A stretch of DNA of 35,417 nucleotides from Alphaproteobacteria bacterium (GCA_030432315.1 JAUIHM010000027.1:1-35417); one strand, 5' to 3'. Counted from the stretch's first letter, positions 1 through 8,259 are shown. Numbers and translations are program-made. The notes: a model not told the origin generated them from the letters alone.

Positions 1-940
1 CCATGGGTTGCGCAACGGAGGTGAGGGCAGGGGTGAGATTGAGCGCCAGCGTATCGTCGAATCCAATCAGCGAAATGTCATCCGGCACCCGCAGGCGTGC
101 CGCATGAATTGCCTGCAGCGCGCCGGCGGCCAGAATGTCGCAGGTTGCGAACACCGCCGTCGGTGGCGCGGGAAGCCGGAGCAGCGCTTCCATGTGGTGC
201 CTGCCGATCGCCCCGGAACCGTCATCGGCGATGCTGTAATATCCGCCCAGCCGAACGTAGTCCGAATTCGGTTCCAAGCCGGCCTCGCACATGCAGTCCC
301 CGTAGGCCTTGAGCCGTTCCTCTTCGACGGACAGGTCGCGGTGAACGTTATGTGCGAAAAGGTCCGGATCGCCACCCATATAGGCAATCTTCCGGTGCCC
401 GAGCTGCAGCAGGTGTTCCATCGCCGCCCGCGCCCCGACATAGTTGTCGGCCATGATCGAGGCCGCCGACAGATCGACTGCCCTTTCGATCTGGACCACG
501 GAAACGCCCGCCTGTCGCGCCTGCATCACATTCGCCGCGTCGAGCGACACGCAGAACAGGATCGCATCCACCCGCCGTTCGAGAAACCGGTTAACGCTGC
601 TCGCCTCGCGTTCCCGGCTGCCGTTGTGGTTGAAGATGATGGTCTGATACCCGTGCCGGATCGCCTCTTCTTCCACGCCGCGCGCGACGTTGACAAAAAA
701 CGGGTTGGAGGTGATCGCAGAGAGCATCAGCCCTACGGTGCGGCTGCGGTTGGTCCGCAGGCTGCTGGCGGTGATGTTCGGCCGGTAGCCGGATTTTGCC
801 AGCGCGTCCGACACCCTCTGCCGGGTGGCATCCGCAACGTATCCTTTGGCTTTCAGAACCCGTGTCACCGTCGCCGTCGATACGCCGGCGGACCGCGCGA
901 CTTCTGCGAGGGTTGGTGATCTGGTACGCGTTCTGTTCAT
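1..940 (-). CDS. LacI-family transcriptional regulator (partial, 3' end off the window)
   Basis: The frame reads from an ATG at 940 and stays open through the left edge, giving 313 codons. LacI regulators are usually about 340 residues, so roughly 25-30 are missing. Residues about 10-30 (LAEVARSAGVSTATVTRVLK) are the LacI helix-turn-helix, followed by the hinge helix and a periplasmic-binding-protein-like effector domain with typical blocks (NPFFVNVARGVEEEA, HLLQLGHRKIAYMGG, VPDDISLIGFDDT). It should bind DNA as a dimer and release it on binding a sugar or sugar derivative. An in-frame ATG at 958 would add six residues; neither start has a strong Shine-Dalgarno sequence. A 36-bp near-perfect palindrome covers the start, suggesting autoregulation. 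Its target genes may lie to the left, outside the window. Confidence 0.9.
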   Translation of the reverse strand, partial: MNRTRTRSPTLAEVARSAGVSTATVTRVLKAKGYVADATRQRVSDALAKSGYRPNITASSLRTNRSRTVGLMLSAITSNPFFVNVARGVEEEAIRHGYQTIIFNHNGSREREASSVNRFLERRVDAILFCVSLDAANVMQARQAGVSVVQIERAVDLSAASIMADNYVGARAAMEHLLQLGHRKIAYMGGDPDLFAHNVHRDLSVEEERLKAYGDCMCEAGLEPNSDYVRLGGYYSIADDGSGAIGRHHMEALLRLPAPPTAVFATCDILAAGALQAIHAARLRVPDDISLIGFDDTLALNLTPALTSVAQPM

Positions 941-957
941 GAACACGACGCGTACCA
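922..957. promoter_or_regulatory. Near-perfect palindrome over the LacI start codon (candidate operator)
   Basis: The arms TGGTACGCGT (922-931) and ACGCGTACCA (948-957) are exact reverse complements. They flank the concentric palindrome TGTTCATGAACA (934-945). Of 18 symmetric pairs, 16 match; only 932/947 and 933/946 do not. The site covers the ATG at 940 and the alternative start, where a bound repressor could block its own expression. Function is inferred from position and symmetry. Confidence 0.5.
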
Positions 958-1163
958 TGGGAAAAGTGCTGACAGATAGGTGATTCTTGCGCAATGCGCG
1001 CAGCTTCCGGCGCTGCCACTGCCTGTTGCTGTCCGCCCGTCGGCGCCGCGGGGCCGGTTTTTCCGACCCGCTCCTGCGGCGCATGACAGGTCGCGCTCTC
1101 GGCGGCAGAGCCTGCCGCGGAGACCGGGCACGGGCGATCCGCCTGCGCCGGCTCCCGCCGCGG

Positions 1164-2234
1164 TCAGCGCTGTTCGGGAAAGACGTGCGCCTGACCTGGA
1201 TCGAAGTTGAGGTTGACCTCGGTTCCCGGCGCCAGGATCCTGTCCTCCCCCAGCGCCGCGATCAGCTTGCTGCCGTCCTTGAGGGTAATGTCGAGCACCG
1301 TTTCGCTCCCCAGCCGTTCGGTCAGCGCAACCCTGCCGTGCAGCATGCCTCTGCCCGTTTCGGCCGGGCTGAGGTATTGCGGCCGCACTCCGAGCGTCGC
1401 CTGCTGCCCGGGGGTGAAGTCGCGGCCCTTGCGCGGCACCGCCACCGGATCGAGCGCCCCGTTGGAGACGGTGACATTCGACTCCGTGACCTCGCTGACC
1501 CTGACATCCATGAAGTTCATCGACGGCGCGCCGAGGAACCCGGCCACGAACAGGTTCGCGGGCTCGTGGTAGAGGTCCATCGGCGCCCCGGCCTGCATCA
1601 CCTGACCGTCCTTCAGCACCACGATCCGGTCGGCCAGCGTCATTGCCTCGACCTGGTCGTGGGTGACGTAGATCATCGACGCGCCCAGATCCTGGTGCAG
1701 TTTGCCGATCTCCATCCGCATGTCCATGCGCAGGGCCGCGTCGAGGTTCGACAGCGGCTCGTCGAACAGAAACACCTTGGGATCCCGGACGATCGCCCGG
1801 CCGATCGCGACACGCTGCCGCTGGCCACCGGACAGGGCGCTCGGTCTGCGGTCGAGCAGGTGCTCCATCTGCAGGATCCGCGCGGCCTCCGCGACCTTCG
1901 CCTCCTTCTCCGCCTTGCCGACCCCGTTGATGGTCAGGCCGAAGGCGACGTTTTCCCGCACCGACATGTGGGGAAAGATCGCGTAGGTCTGAAACACCAT
2001 GGCGATGCCCCGTTTCGACGGTTCGAGATCGTTCACCCGTTTGCCGTCGATCTCCAGCGTGCCGCGGGTTATGTCCTCCAGTCCGGCGATCATCCGCAGC
2101 AGCGTCGACTTGCCGCACCCCGATGGTCCGACAAAGACAACGAACTCTCCGTCATTGATGTCGATGTCGACACCCTTGATGACCTCTACCGGACCGTAGC
2201 TCTTGCGAATGCCGCGCAGTTTTACCGTCGCCAT
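1164..2234 (-). CDS. Sugar ABC transporter ATP-binding protein (CUT1 / MalK-UgpC type)
   Basis: The 356-residue cytoplasmic ATPase powers the importer encoded just upstream. Visible motifs are Walker A GPSGCGKST (36-44), Q-loop glutamine about 82, signature LSGGQ (134-138), Walker B VFLFDEP (154-160), D-loop SNLD and H-loop histidine 192 (YVTHD). The C-terminal 120 residues form the OB-fold (TOBE) extension typical of MalK/UgpC proteins, ending HVFPEQR. GGAG six bases before the ATG supports the start; it overlaps the end of the glycosidase gene, only 3 bp away, so the two are probably translated together. This is the last gene of the operon that begins at 7594. Confidence 0.93.
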   Translation of the reverse strand: MATVKLRGIRKSYGPVEVIKGVDIDINDGEFVVFVGPSGCGKSTLLRMIAGLEDITRGTLEIDGKRVNDLEPSKRGIAMVFQTYAIFPHMSVRENVAFGLTINGVGKAEKEAKVAEAARILQMEHLLDRRPSALSGGQRQRVAIGRAIVRDPKVFLFDEPLSNLDAALRMDMRMEIGKLHQDLGASMIYVTHDQVEAMTLADRIVVLKDGQVMQAGAPMDLYHEPANLFVAGFLGAPSMNFMDVRVSEVTESNVTVSNGALDPVAVPRKGRDFTPGQQATLGVRPQYLSPAETGRGMLHGRVALTERLGSETVLDITLKDGSKLIAALGEDRILAPGTEVNLNFDPGQAHVFPEQR

Positions 2235-2237
2235 GTT

Positions 2238-3230
2238 TTACTCCGCCGCCCTGGAAAGGGATCTGATCTGCAACAGTCCGGCGTCGGTCACCTCGACCGG
2301 TTCCGGATCCATGACATGTCCGACAAAATCCGACCCGTCCGGGCGGTCGGCAAATCCAAGGATCACCAGCCCGTCGCCACTGTCCTGGATCCGGGCCGCG
2401 TAGCGGCGTCCCGGAAGCGCGCCGTCGAGAAATCCCGGCGCCAGCTGCCAGGGGCCGCGCGGGCTTTCACCGATCAGATAATGGTTGCCGGTGACCGGCC
2501 CCCCCGGGGTGCGCGCCGCCTGATCCCGTGAAAAGTGCTCTGCCGCGGTACAGAACAGACAGTACCAGCGGTCACCGACCGGAAAGACCTGCGGCACTTC
2601 CAGTTGGCCGTATCCGCCGGTGAACACCGGCGGCTGCAGCGTCCAGCTGAAGAGATCCGGCGAGGTGGCGAAGCCGATGCACCCGGCGGCATTGGCCTCG
2701 GCGATGCCGTCGGCACGGCCGGTGAAGAACATCAGCCAGCCGTCGCCATCGGGATCGCGTATCACCCAGGGGTCGCGCATCGCCCGGTCGTGCCAGTGAC
2801 CTTCGGCAAGAACGGTCTCGTAGTGTTCGGCATTCGGCCCGGTGAGGTCGAGCGCCAACCCGTCGCCGACCCGTTTCCAGTGATGCAGATCGGTCGACGT
2901 CGCGTGGCCGATCCGTTGCAACAGGCCGTTTTCACCGGCATTGGTGCCGGTGTAGAACAGGTGCCAAAGCCCGTCGTCGCCGCGCAGGGTCGATCCGGTC
3001 CATGTGGTCCGGTTGTCCCAGGCTTCACCGTGGGCCGGTGCGAAACAGGTCCCGAGATGGGTCCAGTTGCGCAGATCGCGGCTGGTCGCATGACCGATGC
3101 TGACGTTCCAGTGCCGCAGGTCCGGGTCGCCGAGCGATTTGTCGGCCTTGAGAAAATACCCGTGCCAGGTTTCCCCGTCCCGGACATACCAGCTGTCCCA
3201 GATCCACTGATCCTTGAGTGCCAAAACCAT
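2238..3230 (-). CDS. GH32-like five-bladed beta-propeller glycosidase
   Basis: The product has 330 residues and no signal peptide, so it should act in the cytoplasm on imported sugar. Its motifs follow GH32 order. WIWDSW at 9-14 holds the putative nucleophile Asp12, where GH32 usually has WMNDPN. WTGS at 77-80 corresponds to the WSGS block, and RDP at 152-154 is the transition-state aspartate. EVP with Glu211 is the putative acid/base. Repeated blade motifs (IGHATSRDLRNW, IGHATSTDLHHW, IGFATSPDLFSW) mark the propeller. There is no C-terminal beta-sandwich, so it is shorter than classical invertases. A beta-fructosidase role is the best guess; the related GH43 and GH68 families cannot be excluded. 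It sits between permease and ATPase genes, with 3 bp on each side. Confidence 0.75.
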   Translation of the reverse strand: MVLALKDQWIWDSWYVRDGETWHGYFLKADKSLGDPDLRHWNVSIGHATSRDLRNWTHLGTCFAPAHGEAWDNRTTWTGSTLRGDDGLWHLFYTGTNAGENGLLQRIGHATSTDLHHWKRVGDGLALDLTGPNAEHYETVLAEGHWHDRAMRDPWVIRDPDGDGWLMFFTGRADGIAEANAAGCIGFATSPDLFSWTLQPPVFTGGYGQLEVPQVFPVGDRWYCLFCTAAEHFSRDQAARTPGGPVTGNHYLIGESPRGPWQLAPGFLDGALPGRRYAARIQDSGDGLVILGFADRPDGSDFVGHVMDPEPVEVTDAGLLQIRSLSRAAE

Positions 3231-3233
3231 TTC

Positions 3234-4112
3234 TCAGCCTTTCACGCCGGTTGACGCAATCGAGGCAATGAATGCCCGTTGCAATACGAGATAGAACGCC
3301 AGCACCGGCACGGTGATCACCGTGAGATAGGCCATGATCTCACCCCAGGCGGTGTCGAGCTGGAAGAAATACTGCAGGCCGACCATCACCGGACGGTAGC
3401 TTTCCTGCTGCACGACGATCAGCGGCCAGAGGTACTGGTTGTACATCACGAGGAATTTGAGGATCGCCGCGGTGGCAAGAACCGGACCCGAGAGCGGCAT
3501 CACCACCTTGCGGTAGATCTGCCACCAGCTGGCCCCTTCGACCCGAGACGCCTCGATGAGTTCCTTCGGCAGATCCTTGAAGTACTGCACGAACAGAAAG
3601 ATCGTCAGCCCGTCGGCAATCCAGGGGATGATCTGCACCCGGTAGGAGTTGAGCCAGCCGATCTGAAAACCGTCCAGCCCGATCCACGGCAGTTTCGACA
3701 CCAGCAGCAGAAGCGGAATCGCAATCGTCTCGAACGGTACGATCAGGGTCGCGAGGATCACCGAAAGCAGCACCGACCGGCCGGTCCAGTTGAGGAACAC
3801 GAATGAAAACGCCGCCAGCGAGCAGAACAGCAGCGACAGCAGCACCGTCAGCCCGGTCACCAGCACCGAATTGAACACGAATGTCGCCACCGGTGCGCGG
3901 GTGAACGCGTCGCGGTAATTGTCTAAACTCAGGTCGCCGACCGGCAGGAACGCCCGAAAACTCGACGTGTCGCGCAGCAGCTGCAGGTCCGGCTTGAAGC
4001 TCGACATCACCATGAATACCAGCGGAAAGATGAAGATTGCCGCGATCAGGGTCAGCACCGCATACCGCACAACAAGGCGCAGACCGTGATTGTCCGAGGA
4101 TATCGCAGCCAT
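3234..4112 (-). CDS. Sugar ABC transporter permease (MalG type)
   Basis: This inner-membrane permease has 292 residues. The N-terminal membrane segment lies at about 15-37, several further hydrophobic segments follow, and the EAA loop (EASRVEGASWWQIYRKVVMP, about 187-206) contacts the ATPase. The frame is open further upstream, but the start at 4112 is preferred: its ATG shares one base with the TGA of the preceding permease (TGATG), the usual coupled junction, and the family-like sequence begins there. It forms a heterodimer with the product of the upstream gene. Confidence 0.92.
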   Translation of the reverse strand: MAAISSDNHGLRLVVRYAVLTLIAAIFIFPLVFMVMSSFKPDLQLLRDTSSFRAFLPVGDLSLDNYRDAFTRAPVATFVFNSVLVTGLTVLLSLLFCSLAAFSFVFLNWTGRSVLLSVILATLIVPFETIAIPLLLLVSKLPWIGLDGFQIGWLNSYRVQIIPWIADGLTIFLFVQYFKDLPKELIEASRVEGASWWQIYRKVVMPLSGPVLATAAILKFLVMYNQYLWPLIVVQQESYRPVMVGLQYFFQLDTAWGEIMAYLTVITVPVLAFYLVLQRAFIASIASTGVKG

Positions 4113-5185
4113 CAGGTCTTCTCCCGTGCAAGCCAGCGCTGAATCAGCGAGATCGTCAGAACCAGCACGAACAGGATCACGCTGATGGTCGAGCCGCCGG
4201 AAATGTCCTGTTTGCCGTAACCGCGCTCCACCGCCTGGAAGACCACGGTCTGGGTGCTGTCGAGCGGGCCGCCATTGGTCATCACGTCGATCTGCGCGAA
4301 CAGGGCGAAGGCCTGCATGGTGATGACGATCACCACCAGCACCGCCGTGTTGCGCAGCCCCGGCCAGGTCACGTAGCGGAAGGTCTGCCACTTGCTGGCC
4401 CCTTCGATCGCCGAGGCTTCATATAGGGTAGGGCTGATGGTCTGCAGGCCGGAAAGCCAGATCACCATGTGAAAGCCGACCGCCTGCCAGATCGACATTG
4501 CCATGATGCTGCCAAGCGCGGTGTCCGGGTTGCCGAGCCAGTCCATGCCGGTGAAGGCGCCGAAGGTGAGCGCCGAGAGCAGATTGTTGAGCAGCCCGTC
4601 CTCACCGTCATAGATGAACCGCCAGAGCAGGGAGACGACGACGATCGACACCACCACCGGCATGAAATAGACCGCCCGGTAGAAATTGATCCCGCGCAGC
4701 CGCTGGTTGATGAGCAGCGCAAGACCCAGCGCCAGCGCCCCCTGGACCGGCGCCACCACCAGCACGAAGGTCAGCGTGTTGGCGAGGGCTTTCCAGAAAA
4801 TCACGTCCGTCGCGATGACGACCTTGGCCGTGTCACCCCAGTGCCAGCGAAACCATTCCCGCATCCCGGCATACTGCGGATAGTCGGGGTTGTTGCGGGT
4901 GAAGCCGCGCACGGCGGGATAGCTCAGCGCGCCGTCGTCGTCGCGCACCAGCGCGCCCGCCGCATCCCGCTCCGGCTCGATGCTCAGCACGTCGATGCTC
5001 AGGAGACTGCGGTAGTTGTCGAGACCGACGAATTCCGTCGGGTTGGGAGAAATCAGCCGCTGGTTGGTCAGCGACAGCCAGAACGCAAAGATGAACGGCA
5101 ACACGATGAATGTCGCGATCAGCGCAAATCCGGGTAGCGCAAAGCCCCAGCCGGCCCGGTTCGACGTGGTCAGTTTCGATGTCAT
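4112..5185 (-). CDS. Sugar ABC transporter permease (MalF type)
   Basis: The 357-residue inner-membrane permease has a first membrane segment at about 13-40. A hydrophilic segment at about 45-125, probably periplasmic, separates it from the remaining segments, and the EAA loop is at about 256-275 (EASAIEGASKWQTFRYVTWP). The extended first periplasmic region is larger than in many CUT1 permeases and may contact the binding protein. The start at 5185 fits where the family sequence begins; the frame is open upstream but that part looks like noise. The stop overlaps the next permease by one base. Confidence 0.92.
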   Translation of the reverse strand: MTSKLTTSNRAGWGFALPGFALIATFIVLPFIFAFWLSLTNQRLISPNPTEFVGLDNYRSLLSIDVLSIEPERDAAGALVRDDDGALSYPAVRGFTRNNPDYPQYAGMREWFRWHWGDTAKVVIATDVIFWKALANTLTFVLVVAPVQGALALGLALLINQRLRGINFYRAVYFMPVVVSIVVVSLLWRFIYDGEDGLLNNLLSALTFGAFTGMDWLGNPDTALGSIMAMSIWQAVGFHMVIWLSGLQTISPTLYEASAIEGASKWQTFRYVTWPGLRNTAVLVVIVITMQAFALFAQIDVMTNGGPLDSTQTVVFQAVERGYGKQDISGGSTISVILFVLVLTISLIQRWLAREKT

Positions 5186-5206
5186 GGCAATTCCCCGAGA
5201 GGAGAG

Positions 5207-5230
5207 GGGGCCCGCGCCGCTGCGGGCCCC
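5207..5230 (-). other. Intercistronic stem-loop after the binding-protein gene
   Basis: GGGGCCCGC (5207-5215) and GCGGGCCCC (5222-5230) form a perfect 9-bp stem with a 6-nt loop, 10 nt after the binding-protein stop codon. No U-run follows on the minus strand, so it does not look like a simple intrinsic terminator. Such stem-loops after binding-protein genes often protect the upstream mRNA and raise binding-protein levels over permease levels; that role is inferred here. Confidence 0.6.
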
Positions 5231-5240
5231 GCTGGCGTGA

Positions 5241-6506
5241 CTACTGGTGGCCGTAACCGCCGTTGCGCTCGATATCGGCGTTGATTTCGTCCGCCGCCGC
5301 ATCAAGCGTATCGGCCACGTCCGCACCGTTGGCGATATCGGCCAGTGCCTTTTCGAACACCTTCGCGGCAACCACGTATCCGGGGGTGACCGGACGGACC
5401 AGCGCCTGCTCCTCACTCAGGGCGAAGAACACGTTCAGCGGTCCGCCTTCCTTATAGGTTTCGGTCATTTCCGCCGCCGTCGGTGTCGAGGGGATCAGGC
5501 CGATTCCGTCGGTGAATGCCGCCAGATACTTGTCCTGCAGCGCGAACTCGATGAACGCCGCCGCCCCTTCGGGATGCTCCGAGGCTGCGGACACGCCGAA
5601 CTGCCACGAGGCGGCGCCGATCACGCTGCCATTGCCGAAATCCGGGGCCGGCAGGAACACCACGTCATCCACGCCGCCCTCTATGGTGTTGACCGCCGCC
5701 CAGTTTCCGTTCCAGGAAAAGGCGTATTTCCCGTCGATGAAGCCCGCATCGCGGTCCGCGGGGTCCTGACTGGTGCCGGGGGCATATCCGTCGGCAAACA
5801 GGCTCTGCCACCACTCGCCAAACTCCAGCGCCGCGTCGCCGTTCAGCACGCCCTCGGCAGTCTGGTAGGTCTCACGGTCGACGATGTCGCCGCCAAACGA
5901 CTGCAGGAACGGGCTGAACGCATAGGGATACCATTCCCCGGTCCAGGCCATGCCGAGATCGAGCGGGTATTCGAAATCGCCGGATTCCTTTGCGGCATCG
6001 AGTGCCGCCATGAATTCTTCCTTCGTCCACGGCTCCTCCAGGGTCGGCGTGCGCAGGCCAAGGGCTTCGAGCGTCGACTGCCGGGCATATAGCGCCACTG
6101 CCGCGTCCCAAAGCCCGACCGAATAAAGCTCACCGTTCCAGTATCCCTTGGTGCCGGGCAGGAAGTTCTCGATCAGGCTCTCGTCGATGTCCAGCGGCCG
6201 CAGGTATCCGGCCCAGGCCCAGTTCGGCATCACCGGCCCGTCCACGTCGACAATGTCCGGCAGATTGCCTGCGAGCGCCGCCGCGACGATCGAGTCGTTG
6301 TAGCTTTCCTGCGGAAAGCTCTCCAGCGAGACCACATAGTCACTCTGCGACGCGTTGAAGTCGTCAACGATCTGACGGATGATCGCGCCCTCAACTTCGC
6401 CGCCAGCGCCGTGGTACCACATGCTCAGCGCCGTCTGCGCCGAGGCCGTGCCGGCAAATCCGGCCGTCGTGGCCAATGTGGCTGCAAGCAGGATTCGTCT
6501 GTTCAT
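5241..6506 (-). CDS. Sugar ABC transporter substrate-binding protein (family 1)
   Basis: The 421-residue periplasmic protein has a Sec signal peptide of about 23 residues (MNRRILLAATLATTAG..., cleavage after ASA before QTALSMWYHG). The mature part has the pattern of family 1 extracellular solute-binding proteins, including the FNASQSDYVVSLESF strand near the N terminus and an FSWNGNW block. Its ATG overlaps the end of the LacI gene by 4 bases (ATGA), yet a strong GGGAGG lies 8 bases upstream inside that gene. It can therefore be translated much more than the regulator. It delivers substrate to the two permeases downstream. Confidence 0.93.
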   Translation of the reverse strand: MNRRILLAATLATTAGFAGTASAQTALSMWYHGAGGEVEGAIIRQIVDDFNASQSDYVVSLESFPQESYNDSIVAAALAGNLPDIVDVDGPVMPNWAWAGYLRPLDIDESLIENFLPGTKGYWNGELYSVGLWDAAVALYARQSTLEALGLRTPTLEEPWTKEEFMAALDAAKESGDFEYPLDLGMAWTGEWYPYAFSPFLQSFGGDIVDRETYQTAEGVLNGDAALEFGEWWQSLFADGYAPGTSQDPADRDAGFIDGKYAFSWNGNWAAVNTIEGGVDDVVFLPAPDFGNGSVIGAASWQFGVSAASEHPEGAAAFIEFALQDKYLAAFTDGIGLIPSTPTAAEMTETYKEGGPLNVFFALSEEQALVRPVTPGYVVAAKVFEKALADIANGADVADTLDAAADEINADIERNGGYGHQ

Positions 6507-7594
6507 TGTGTCGTCCTCCCGATGATGGATATTCTGGTTGTCGGTTTCGGCAGCCGCCGGACCGAATTTCCCGCCTGTACCGGCCCACTGACCAGCATCG
6601 GCGCCGTCGGCGGCTGTATTTCGTTGTTGATCAGCGAAAGCAGCAGCTGCATCGCCCTGACGCCGATCGCCGAGTATGGCAGTTCGACCGAGGTCAGCGT
6701 CGGATAGAGCGTCTCGGTGATCAGCCGGTGATTGTCGTACCCTGCGACCGAAATGTCGTCAGGCAGCGCCAGTCCGCGCGAGCGCAGAATGCCGTAGGCA
6801 CGCAGCGCCATCCGGTCGTTGCCAAAACAGATCACCGTTGGCGGATCCGGCAGGGCCAGCACCCGGTCGATCGCATCCCACAAAAGCTGCACCTCGGCCT
6901 CCGGGTCCGGAGCATCGAGGTCGGCCGGCACCACCAGCGCGGGATCATAGTCGATCCCCGCTTCCTGCAGCGCATCCCGGTAACCCTTGCTGCGCAGACG
7001 GGTCGCCTCCAGCGCCGCGCCGAGGGAAAGATAGGCGATCCGCCGGTGGCCCTTGTCGATCAGATCGGCCACCAGCAGCTTCTGCCCCTGCCAGTCGTTG
7101 GGCAAAATCGACGGCGTGCCGATGTCGTCGTAACAATTGGCCAGCACCAGTTTCGTTTTCGGCGAGACCGGGGGCAGGGACACCTTCTGATGGTGATCCG
7201 CCACATAGATCAGCCCTTCGACACGGTGTTCCTCAAACGTTCGCATCAGCCCGGGAACCCGGCTTTTCCGCCCGCCGGTATCGGCGATCAAAAGCGTCTT
7301 GCCGCTCGATTCGATTGCCCGCTGGATGCCCTGGACGATGAAGAGATAGGGAAGCCCCGCCTGATCGGACTTGTGCGGCGTCAGCGAGATCGCACCGGTG
7401 ATCACTCCGACCAGCCCCGACCTGTTGGACCGCATCGTCCGTGCTGCGGTAGACGGGACGTAACCAAGAGCGCCGATCGCCTTTTCCACCGCCTCGCGGG
7501 TTTTCGCATTGACCGGCGCATCGCCGTTCAGCACCCGACTGACCGTCTTCGGCGAAACGCCTGCGGCTTTGGCGACATCGTATATCGTGGCCAA
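6503..7594 (-). CDS. LacI-family regulator of the sugar importer operon
   Basis: The protein has 363 residues. The helix-turn-helix is at 3-22 (TIYDVAKAAGVSPKTVSRVL), then the hinge (YVPSTAARTMRSNRSGLVGV) and a sugar-binding effector domain (GYDNHRLITETLYPTLTSVELP near the C terminus). The last about 25 residues are basic and look like an added tail. Unusually, the regulator is the first gene of the operon it probably controls, overlapping the binding-protein start by 4 bases rather than standing divergent. Two LacI-type operators and a promoter lie 68 to 41 bases upstream of its ATG, so autoregulation with the operon is likely. The ligand is probably the transported sugar or a hydrolysis product. 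Confidence 0.93.
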   Translation of the reverse strand: MATIYDVAKAAGVSPKTVSRVLNGDAPVNAKTREAVEKAIGALGYVPSTAARTMRSNRSGLVGVITGAISLTPHKSDQAGLPYLFIVQGIQRAIESSGKTLLIADTGGRKSRVPGLMRTFEEHRVEGLIYVADHHQKVSLPPVSPKTKLVLANCYDDIGTPSILPNDWQGQKLLVADLIDKGHRRIAYLSLGAALEATRLRSKGYRDALQEAGIDYDPALVVPADLDAPDPEAEVQLLWDAIDRVLALPDPPTVICFGNDRMALRAYGILRSRGLALPDDISVAGYDNHRLITETLYPTLTSVELPYSAIGVRAMQLLLSLINNEIQPPTAPMLVSGPVQAGNSVRRLPKPTTRISIIGRTTQ

Positions 7595-7634
7595 TTTTCC
7601 CCCACTGAATGCCGTCCCATTCGGGATCCCGGTC

Positions 7635-7662
7635 TGACATCGGTGTCATGACACCGATGTCA
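7635..7662. promoter_or_regulatory. 28-bp perfect palindrome: two abutting LacI-type operators
   Basis: TGACATCGGTGTCA (7635-7648) is followed directly by TGACACCGATGTCA (7649-7662), its exact reverse complement. The whole is a perfect 28-bp palindrome. Each 14-mer alone is nearly symmetric around a central CG, the hallmark of LacI-family operators. The site covers the predicted -10 box of the LacI/importer operon, fitting repression. Confidence 0.75.
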
Positions 7663-7688
7663 TACGTCGGGGGACAACTTCCTGTCAA
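7659..7688 (-). promoter_or_regulatory. Predicted sigma-70 promoter of the LacI / sugar importer operon
   Basis: Reading the minus strand, a perfect -35 TTGACA lies at 7688-7683. An 18-base spacer and -10 TATGAC at 7664-7659 follow. Transcription would start inside the operator palindrome and run towards the ATG at 7594. Confidence 0.55.
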
Positions 7689-7705
7689 CATTTCTTTCAC
7701 CCGCC

Positions 7706-7723
7706 CTCGCAAAGCTTCGCGAG
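7706..7723. other. Imperfect palindrome downstream of the NTF2-like gene
   Basis: CTCGC (7706-7710) and GCGAG (7719-7723) flank AAGCTT (7712-7717), giving an 18-bp palindrome with one mismatched pair. It lies 81 bases past the stop of the NTF2-like gene. It could be the end of that transcript, but no clear U-run follows, so the role is open. Confidence 0.3.
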
Positions 7724-7803
7724 CGCGCGGTTTTCCAGGTGCAGTCTGTCGGGTGGTTTGCCGGACGTTCCGGTCACGTCCCCGGGCTCGGCCGTGTTCC
7801 GGG

Positions 7804-8259
7804 CTACGCGCCGGATTTGACCGGACCGAGGTGATATCCGCGCCCCGCATAATCGAACCCGAGCAGCGCATTGACCGGCGATGACTTGTCGACCGGTGCC
7901 GCGTAATATGCGCGAATCTCGCAGATCCGGGTGATGTCCGCGTTGAACACGTACCACTCGTCTCCGCGCAGGACCTCGCCGAGGGCGCGCTTCCAGTGGG
8001 TCCACTCGATTGCCGCCTCGCGTCCGTCCACGGCGCAGAGCACCTTTTCAATCGTCCACTGCGACCCGAGCGTCTCGACGCACCGGACCCATCCATCGGC
8101 AATCGTCGCGGCTCCGCGCCACGGCGCACCAGGCAGACCGGGCGGAAAGTAATGAACGCCATCTTCGGTGAAACAGTCGATCAGGCCCTGACGGTCACCC
8201 GCATTGCACATGTCGAAATAGTGCCGGATCAGCGCCTCGGCTTTTGCAGCGGGGCTCAT
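7804..8259 (-). CDS. NTF2-like / SnoaL-like domain protein
   Basis: The 151-residue soluble protein has the cone-fold pattern of the NTF2/SnoaL superfamily. It starts with a helix (AKAEALIRHYFDMCNAGDRQGLIDCFTEDGVHYFPPG), and strands with WTHWKRALG and DEWYVFNADITRICEIRAYY follow. Members include isomerases, dehydratases and non-catalytic ligand binders, so the activity cannot be named. It overlaps the RraA-like gene by 4 bases (ATGA) and ends the operon that starts with the IclR fusion. Context suggests a step on a sugar-acid or carbohydrate-derived ligand. Confidence 0.78.
   Translation of the reverse strand: MSPAAKAEALIRHYFDMCNAGDRQGLIDCFTEDGVHYFPPGLPGAPWRGAATIADGWVRCVETLGSQWTIEKVLCAVDGREAAIEWTHWKRALGEVLRGDEWYVFNADITRICEIRAYYAAPVDKSSPVNALLGFDYAGRGYHLGPVKSGA

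Noticed and set aside
1102-1118. A small hairpin (GCGGCA / TGCCGC) after the first importer operon as a terminator
   Set aside because: The stem is only 6 bp with no U-run on the minus strand; such short inverted repeats are common by chance in GC-rich DNA.
987-2531. A 514-codon open frame on the plus strand
   Set aside because: It is antisense to the ABC ATPase and the glycosidase, has no recognisable domain, and shows the composition typical of shadow frames.
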